Shown here one piece after another: positions 7,181-11,458 of a stretch of DNA of 11,458 nt (its first letter is position 1; every line of letters starts with the position of its first letter). Below the pieces are notes generated by a model. That model was not told the DNA's origin, did not search any database, and saw only the letters and a list, made by a program, of their open reading frames with translations. The position numbers were made by a program, and so were the translations under genes. The stretch comes from UBA8337 sp049889915 (lineage in GTDB: Bacteria; Pseudomonadota; Alphaproteobacteria; RS24). The stretch covers positions 1-11,458 of the forward strand of contig JBMHCM010000046.1 in the NCBI GenBank assembly GCA_049889915.1. The letters are read 5' to 3'.

Positions 7181-7350
7181 AGGCGCACTTCGGTGTGCCG
7201 AAGTTTGCTCGTGGAAGTTCGGGCGGTTATTCCCACCTACCGTTTGGCTTCCTCCGCCCGGGCTGCCCATCGGCGGTCGGCGACTTAAGGGTCGTCGACC
7301 AGCCTGAAGCCGCCAAGCTGCAACCGGATGAGCCTGCGGTTTGCGCTTTT
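7181..7350 (+). ncRNA. ssrS: Highly structured non-coding RNA, probable 6S RNA
   Basis: No credible reading frame covers this stretch, yet it is dense in nested complementary segments on one axis: 7181-7187 with 7342-7348 (7 bp, one G-U), GCTCGT 7207-7212 with ATGAGC 7328-7333, TTGG+CTTC 7244-7251 with GAAG 7306-7309 and CCAA 7313-7316 (three-base bulge), and an apical 10-bp stem 7275-7284 with 7291-7300 around a 6-nt loop. Between the second and third stems lies a large internal bubble (5' strand about 7213-7243). One long rod with a big central bubble, about 170 nt long, is the architecture of 6S RNA, which mimics an open promoter and binds sigma70 RNA polymerase. The 3' strand carries GCCTGCGG, also present in the E. 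coli 6S closing stem. A candidate promoter lies just upstream and a T-run at 7365-7370. The 6S name rests on shape and this short match; another cis- or trans-acting RNA is possible. Confidence 0.55.
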
Positions 7351-7380
7351 CATAAAAAGTTAAGTTTTTTGTCCGCCACA

Positions 7381-7409
7381 CTTGACAGGCAGAAGGCATA
7401 TTCCTATCT
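7381..7409 (+). promoter_or_regulatory. RpoH (sigma-32)-type heat-shock promoter of groES-groEL
   Basis: CTTGAC (7381-7386) and CCTATCT (7403-7409), 16 bp apart, fit the alphaproteobacterial RpoH consensus CTTGAA ... CYTATNT. TTGACA at 7382-7387 also suits the housekeeping factor. The expected start, near 7416-7420, lies just before the CIRCE element. Confidence 0.7.
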
Positions 7410-7421
7410 CAAAGGCGCATT

Positions 7422-7446
7422 TGGCACTCTCACCCGGAGAGTGCCA
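7422..7446 (+). promoter_or_regulatory. CIRCE operator (HrcA binding site)
   Basis: TGGCACTC, nine bases, then GAGTGCCA: the CIRCE inverted repeat (consensus TTAGCACTC-N9-GAGTGCTAA) with one changed position mirrored in both arms. Two further complementary bases extend each arm to 10 bp around a 5-nt centre. It sits in the 5' leader between promoter and groES, where the HrcA repressor blocks transcription until heat stress. Confidence 0.93.
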
Positions 7447-7484
7447 GAAATTTGTTTACACGCCCTTTGGACAGGAGAAGGCAC

Positions 7485-7772
7485 ATGAAATTTCGTCCTT
7501 TGCATGACCGCGTTTTGGTTCGCCGTGTCGAAGAAGACACAAAAACCGCCGGTGGCATCATTATTCCGGATTCAGCGCAAGAAAAGCCATCGCAAGGCGT
7601 TGTTGTTGCCGTTGGCAATGGCACACGTGGCGATGACGGCAAGCTCGTCCCGCTGGATGTAAAAGCCAAAGATACGGTTCTGTTCGGCAAATGGTCGGGC
7701 AGCGAAGTATCGATCGACGGTGAAGATCTGTTGATCATGAAGGAAAGCGACATTCTGGGCATTGTTGGCTAA
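7485..7772 (+). CDS. groES: Co-chaperonin GroES
   Basis: The 95-residue GroES subunit forms the seven-membered lid of the GroEL folding chamber. The N-terminus MKFRPLHDRV, the mobile loop with GGIIIP at 23-28, the GDDGKLVPLDVK roof-region turn and the C-terminal LLIMKESDILGIV are all typical of alphaproteobacterial GroES. AGGAG at 7473-7477 fixes the ATG at 7485; the in-frame TTG 33 bp upstream is untenable because its codons would run from the CIRCE edge and add a non-conserved extension. First gene of the groES-groEL operon, under the RpoH-type promoter and CIRCE. Confidence 0.98.
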   Translation: MKFRPLHDRVLVRRVEEDTKTAGGIIIPDSAQEKPSQGVVVAVGNGTRGDDGKLVPLDVKAKDTVLFGKWSGSEVSIDGEDLLIMKESDILGIVG

Positions 7773-7829
7773 GCCAAGCCTAAAGCCACAAACCCTGACT
7801 GACCTCATTTGAATAATTAGGAGATAACC

Positions 7830-9473
7830 ATGTCTAAAGAAGTAGTCTTCGGCGCGGAAGCCCGCGACAAAATGCTGAAAGGCGTCGATATTCTGGCCGA
7901 CGCCGTAAAAGTAACGCTCGGCCCGAAAGGCCGTAACGTCGTTCTCGACAAATCATTCGGTGCCCCGCGCACCACCAAAGACGGTGTATCTGTCGCCAAA
8001 GAAATCGATCTCGAAGATAAGTTCGAGAATATGGGTGCGCAAATGGTCCGCGAAGTGGCCTCACGCACCAATGATGTTGCCGGTGACGGCACCACCACAG
8101 CCACCGTGCTGACGCAAGCGATTGTTCGCGAAGGCCATAAAGCGGTTGCCGCCGGCATGAACCCGATGGATCTGAAGCGCGGCATCGACCAAGCGGCTGC
8201 GGCGGCTCTGGCTGACATCGAAAAGCGTTCGAAAAAAGTCAAATCCAATGAAGAGATTGCCCAAGTCGGCACCATCTCTGCCAATGGTGAAGCTGAAATC
8301 GGTGCGATGATTGCCCAAGCCATGGAAAAAGTCGGCAATGAAGGCGTCATCACGGTTGAAGAAGCCAAAGGTCTGGACAGCGAGCTGGACGTTGTGGAAG
8401 GCATGCAGTTCGACCGCGGTTACCTGTCACCTTATTTCATCACCAATGCGGATAAAATGACCACTGAGTTGGAAGATCCGCTGATCCTGCTGCACGAAGC
8501 CAAGCTGTCAAACCTGCAAACCATGGTTCCGATTTTGGAAGCCGTTGTGCAGGCGTCACGTCCGCTGCTGATTATCGCTGAGGACATTGAAGGCGAAGCA
8601 TTGGCCACTTTGGTGGTCAACAAGCTGCGCGGTGGTCTGAAAATCGCTGCTGTTAAAGCACCGGGCTTTGGTGACCGTCGTAAAGCCATGTTGGAAGACA
8701 TTGCCATTATGACCGGTGGTCAAGTGGTCTCTGAAGACCTTGGCATCAAGCTGGAAAATGTGACATTGGACATGCTGGGCACAGCCAAGCGCGTCAACAT
8801 CACCAAAGATGAGACAACCATTGTTGATGGTGCCGGCACGAAAAAAGACATTCAGTCTCGTGTCTCACAAATCCTGACACAGGTTGAAAACACCACTTCA
8901 GATTACGACCGTGAAAAACTGCAAGAGCGCGTAGCCAAGCTGGCCGGCGGTGTTGCCGTATTGAAAGTCGGCGGTGCAACCGAAGTTGAAGTGAAAGAAC
9001 GCAAAGACCGCGTTGACGATGCGTTGAACGCAACCCGCGCAGCCGTTGAAGCCGGTATCGTACCGGGCGGCGGCACAGCCTTGTTGCTGGCCTCCAAAGC
9101 GGTAGAAAAAGAAACCAGCGATAATGCTGATATCCAAGCCGGTATCAACATCATCCGCAAAGCCCTGGAAGCGCCGGTGCGTCAGATTTCTGAGAATGCC
9201 GGTGTTGAAGGCTCTATCGTTGTCGGCAAAGTGCTGGACGGTAAAGGCAAAATCGGTTTCGACGCGCAAAATGAAGAATATTGCGACCTGATCGCCGCCG
9301 GTATTGTTGACCCGTCAAAAGTGGTCACCACGGCACTGCGGGACGCGGCTTCAGTTGCCGGTCTGCTCATCACCACCGAAGCCATGGTCGCCGACAAGCC
9401 GGCCCCGGCCGGTGCAGTTGCCCCGGCCATGCCGGACATGGGTGGCATGGGCGGTATGGGCGGCATGATGTAA
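7830..9473 (+). CDS. groEL: Chaperonin GroEL (60 kDa)
   Basis: ATP-driven cytosolic chaperonin of 547 residues, the standard length. Visible landmarks: VTLGPKGRNVVLDKSFGAP at 28-46, the nucleotide-binding GDGTTT at 85-90 (Asp86 equals E. coli Asp87), the apical domain with GGLKIAAVKAPGFGDRR, VDDALNATRAAVEAGIVPGGG in the second equatorial half, and the flexible C-terminal tail ending GGMGGMGGMM. The ATG at 7830 has AGGAG at ideal spacing, 57 bp after groES. No truncation or unusual substitution was noticed. Transcribed with groES and ended by the terminator at 9497. Confidence 0.99.
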   Translation: MSKEVVFGAEARDKMLKGVDILADAVKVTLGPKGRNVVLDKSFGAPRTTKDGVSVAKEIDLEDKFENMGAQMVREVASRTNDVAGDGTTTATVLTQAIVREGHKAVAAGMNPMDLKRGIDQAAAAALADIEKRSKKVKSNEEIAQVGTISANGEAEIGAMIAQAMEKVGNEGVITVEEAKGLDSELDVVEGMQFDRGYLSPYFITNADKMTTELEDPLILLHEAKLSNLQTMVPILEAVVQASRPLLIIAEDIEGEALATLVVNKLRGGLKIAAVKAPGFGDRRKAMLEDIAIMTGGQVVSEDLGIKLENVTLDMLGTAKRVNITKDETTIVDGAGTKKDIQSRVSQILTQVENTTSDYDREKLQERVAKLAGGVAVLKVGGATEVEVKERKDRVDDALNATRAAVEAGIVPGGGTALLLASKAVEKETSDNADIQAGINIIRKALEAPVRQISENAGVEGSIVVGKVLDGKGKIGFDAQNEEYCDLIAAGIVDPSKVVTTALRDAASVAGLLITTEAMVADKPAPAGAVAPAMPDMGGMGGMGGMM

Positions 9474-9496
9474 GCCCCCCGCTTGAAAAAGCTTTT

Positions 9497-9527
9497 AAAG
9501 GGTCGCAGTTCGCTGCGGCCCTTTTTT
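9497..9527 (+). terminator. Rho-independent terminator of groES-groEL
   Basis: AAAGGGTCGCAG, loop TTCG, CTGCGGCCC, then six T. The 9-bp GC-rich core (one T-G wobble) is extended by three A-T pairs and has a stable UUCG tetraloop; it starts 24 bp after the groEL stop. Confidence 0.93.
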
Positions 9528-9530
9528 GTT

Positions 9531-9554
9531 GCGAAAAGCGATGCGGCTTTTCGC
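9531..9554. repeat. Second perfect hairpin after the groEL terminator
   Basis: GCGAAAAGC (9531-9539), six bases, GCTTTTCGC (9546-9554): nine perfect base pairs directly after the terminator's T-run but with no T-run of its own. It could protect an mRNA 3' end or be a leftover; no role can be assigned. The remainder of the 248-bp gap before the next gene (9555-9711) shows no convincing promoter or gene. Confidence 0.45.
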
Positions 9555-9711
9555 TGGCAATGCAGCAAGCCTTTTGCTAGTTTGCCCGCGCTCCTACAGA
9601 GCACCTGAAAAAACAACAAGAAAAACGGAACTGCGGCAAAACCGTGCCGCCATTAACCGAAAAGTAAATCCGCCGCGCCTAGGTTCGTCGTCACTTGGTT
9701 TGGTTCCGTAA

Positions 9712-9716
9712 AGGAG
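9712..9716 (+). promoter_or_regulatory. Ribosome binding site of the TolC-HlyD fusion gene
   Basis: AGGAG, five bases before the ATG at 9722, within AAAGGAGAG. It fixes the start at MYWIASR, which opens a proper signal peptide; the longer frame from the TTG at 9695 would place nine extra residues before it. A strong site suggests the unusual gene is still translated. Confidence 0.75.
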
Positions 9717-9721
9717 AGTGC

Positions 9722-11122
9722 ATGTATTGGATTGCTTCGCGTCTGGCTGCCGGTTTTGCGATAAGTGCAGCTATTGCAACCATAATGGCAGCCGGTATGG
9801 CTGCTTTAAGCCAAGCGGCACAGGCGCAACCGGCGCCACCGCCGCCGCTGATTATCCCGAAAGTGGAGCTGTCGGAGGAAGAAACCCCACCGGCCCCGAA
9901 AGCGCGACCGGTTGAAAAGGTTGAGGTGACGCCCCCGGCTTTGTTGCAATTGCAGCAAAAACTGCGCGACCATCCGGGTCAGCGCCGCGCCGGTCAGCGG
10001 GTTTGTGAGGCCGAGTGGAGCGTGCTGCTCGGCAAATCGAATTATTTGCCGCGCCTTAATGCCACTTTGTCGGGCGGCAATAAATGGATTGACCAAACCA
10101 GCGGCGCCGATGAGTTTGGCGGCTCGCGCTCGACCGAATATGACGGTCGCGGTCTCAACGCCACGCTGACCCTGCGGCAGCATTTATACGATTGGGCGCG
10201 CACCGCGTCGGTGATTAACAGCTATCGGCAAGATCGCCATATTGCCGAGATTGAGCGACAGAATACGCTGAACGAGCAATTGGCCGGTCTGCTGCGCATG
10301 GCGTTGCAATATGTGCTGCAAGTGCGCTTGGTCCACCATTTTGCCGATGTCAAAAACCTGACCGACCGCGATGTCACCTCGATGGAGCAGCGCTTTAAGG
10401 CCGGGGCGGCGCGGCTGGCCTCGATTGAGCGGCGCATCACCAATTTGCGCGACAAGATTGAGATATTGCGGCCATTGGTCGAAGGCGGCCATGAGGCGCG
10501 GCTGACGCTGGTCGAAGCGGAAAGCGAATATAATGGCGCGCGCGATGAATATGAGGCGGTGCTGGCCAATTATCGCGCCGAAGCGGCCCGCGAATTGGCC
10601 GAAGTGCGCACCCGCGCCGACCAAGCGGGGGCGCGCGAAGATGCGTTTCGCGCCAAAGTGCGGCATGCCGATGTGCGCGCGCCGGCCGATGGCACAGTGT
10701 CTGCCGTGCATGTGAAAACCGTCGGTGCGGTGGTGCAGGCCGGGACGGTGCTGGCGGAAATTGTGCCCGATGAAAAGCATCTTTTGGTGCAAGCGCGCAT
10801 TTTGTCCGAGGATATTGGCGGCGTACATCTTGGCCAACCGGCGCAAGTCTCGCTATCGGCCTATGATGTGTCGCGCTATGGCAATTTGGAAGGCCATGTG
10901 CAGCGCATTGCGCAAAACACCACGCAGGAAGAAAACTTCCCGCCTTATTATCAAACGATGATTGCCATACCGGAGCCGAAGCTTTCGAAAAGCGACGCGC
11001 CGGTGGAGATTGTGCCGGGTATGACGGTGATGGTCGATATTATCGGCCAGAAGCGCACTGTGCTGAATTATATTATGACGCCGCTTAATCGGGCGGCCGG
11101 GCTGGCTTTCCGTGAGAATTAG
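9722..11122 (+). CDS. Fused protein: TolC-like N-terminal half joined in frame to HlyD-type adaptor C-terminal half
   Basis: One open frame of 466 residues without internal stop. Residues 1-35 are a signal peptide ending AQA; 36-72 are Pro/Glu-rich. Residues about 74-228 resemble the first repeat of TolC-family outer-membrane efflux proteins: LRDHP at 81-85, SNYLPRLNATLSGG at 106-119 (first beta strand region), the classic LRQHLYDW at 151-158, then long helices up to MEQRFKAGA at 221-229. From about 230 the sequence is that of a type I secretion membrane-fusion protein (HlyD/PrsE/LapC-like): a coiled-coil helix, the second lipoyl half-motif VRAPADGTVSAVHV at 318-331, the beta-barrel region, and the diagnostic ending PGMTVMVDI ... 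KRTVLNYI ... AFREN. Missing are the second TolC repeat and the HlyD cytosolic tail, membrane anchor and first lipoyl half. In a normal system these are two proteins, often flanking an ABC transporter. Fusion by deletion, a decayed secretion locus or an assembly join are all possible; the function is unknown. Confidence 0.8.
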   Translation: MYWIASRLAAGFAISAAIATIMAAGMAALSQAAQAQPAPPPPLIIPKVELSEEETPPAPKARPVEKVEVTPPALLQLQQKLRDHPGQRRAGQRVCEAEWSVLLGKSNYLPRLNATLSGGNKWIDQTSGADEFGGSRSTEYDGRGLNATLTLRQHLYDWARTASVINSYRQDRHIAEIERQNTLNEQLAGLLRMALQYVLQVRLVHHFADVKNLTDRDVTSMEQRFKAGAARLASIERRITNLRDKIEILRPLVEGGHEARLTLVEAESEYNGARDEYEAVLANYRAEAARELAEVRTRADQAGAREDAFRAKVRHADVRAPADGTVSAVHVKTVGAVVQAGTVLAEIVPDEKHLLVQARILSEDIGGVHLGQPAQVSLSAYDVSRYGNLEGHVQRIAQNTTQEENFPPYYQTMIAIPEPKLSKSDAPVEIVPGMTVMVDIIGQKRTVLNYIMTPLNRAAGLAFREN

Positions 11123-11150
11123 AGCCTCGGTTTTGCGCGGACAAAGAATG

Positions 11151-11167
11151 CGGCGGGCGCGCCGCCG
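11151..11167. terminator. GC-only hairpin between convergent genes, possible terminator
   Basis: CGGCGG (11151-11156), five bases, CCGCCG (11162-11167) lies in the 56-bp gap between the stops of two converging genes. A short TTTT follows only 9 bp later on the plus strand, so it is a weak intrinsic terminator at best. Confidence 0.3.
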
Positions 11168-11178
11168 TGCTGCCCGTT

Positions 11179-11458
11179 TTAGGCCATCATCAGATACACG
11201 GCGCGGGCAATCAGCACCGCCCCAACGCTGAGCAGAATACGCTGCGTCCAAGCGAAAAAGGTCGCGTCTTGCATCTTGTCGAGGACCCGCTTGCCAAGTC
11301 TGGTGCCGATAACAGAGGCAGTCATGGCGGTTAGCAGCAGCCATAATGCCGGCCAATCATTGACAGAGGCGGTGACCGCCAGCCCGCCATAGAAAACGAT
11401 TTTTGAAATATGCCCCAGTGCTTGCGCCACCGCTTTTGTGGCCACCACTTGATGGCGG
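11179..11458 (-). CDS. TauE/SafE family (UPF0721) membrane permease, C-terminal part
   Basis: About 92 C-terminal residues; the N-terminus lies outside the window and the frame is open to its edge (RHQVVATKAVAQALGH ...). The HxxxATKAVxQxxGHxxK stretch followed by a membrane segment (VFYGGLAV), a second segment (WLLLTAMTASVIGTRLGKRVL), and a third at the end (RILLSVGAVLIARAVYLMM) fits the second half of TauE/SafE (DUF81) transporters, which have about eight membrane segments in two homologous halves and are linked to export of sulfite or other organosulfur-derived anions. The exact substrate cannot be inferred. A GTG at 11448 could pass for a start, but the conserved residues before it show that the gene is simply cut by the window. 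It converges on the TolC-HlyD fusion gene. Confidence 0.8.
   Translation of the reverse strand, partial: RHQVVATKAVAQALGHISKIVFYGGLAVTASVNDWPALWLLLTAMTASVIGTRLGKRVLDKMQDATFFAWTQRILLSVGAVLIARAVYLMMA

Noticed and set aside
7118..7399. 93-residue minus-strand frame in the SDR-groES gap
   Set aside because: It overlaps the structured RNA, the inverted repeat and the groES promoter, has no family resemblance and no ribosome binding site.
9420..9473. Short GGM repeats at the groEL end
   Set aside because: This is the normal flexible Gly-Met tail of GroEL, not a tandem-repeat element.
9574..9600. Possible promoter TTGCTA ... TACAGA before the fusion gene
   Set aside because: The 15-bp spacer and weak -10 make it no better than chance; I have no supported promoter for this gene.
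10184..10846. 220-residue frame on the minus strand opposite the TolC-HlyD fusion
   Set aside because: The plus strand gives clear TolC and HlyD motifs with signal peptide and ribosome binding site; the minus frame gives a His/Arg/Gly-rich sequence with no domain.

Overview
The window looks like chromosomal DNA of an alphaproteobacterium of moderate GC content. The evidence is: a ribF-ileS-lspA block carrying a DUF3035/BamF-type lipoprotein and an M16 peptidase downstream and a TIGR01459-type HAD protein upstream; a GroES/GroEL pair of alphaproteobacterial type; and a heat-shock promoter of the alphaproteobacterial RpoH form (CTTGAC ... CCTATCT) joined to a CIRCE operator. I cannot name the genus.

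Minus strand, about 6142 down to 1: one probable operon of six genes, HAD hydrolase, ribF, ileS, lspA, bamF-like lipoprotein and M16 peptidase (cut by the window edge). ileS/lspA and lspA/bamF overlap by a few bases and bamF/M16 are 6 bp apart, so translation is probably coupled. LspA, the lipoprotein signal peptidase, is encoded directly before two predicted lipoproteins that would be its substrates.

Plus strand, 6253-7017: a classical NADP(H)-type short-chain dehydrogenase, divergent from that operon. The 467 bp between it and groES hold, in order, an AT-rich inverted repeat, a possible promoter, a strongly structured stretch of about 170 nt that I read as a probable 6S RNA, a T-run, an RpoH-type promoter and a near-perfect CIRCE element. 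groES-groEL follow and end in a textbook UUCG-loop terminator.

9722-11122: the most unusual gene. One uninterrupted 466-residue reading frame begins as an exported TolC-like outer-membrane efflux protein (signal peptide, proline-rich stretch, first TolC repeat) and, at about residue 230, becomes the C-terminal half of an HlyD-type type I secretion adaptor. The second TolC repeat, any transporter gene that once lay between, and the HlyD membrane anchor are absent. It is either a natural deletion fusion, decayed or repurposed, or an assembly join. A convergent, partial TauE/SafE-type permease closes the window.

No tRNA, rRNA, CRISPR array, insertion sequence or integrase was seen.
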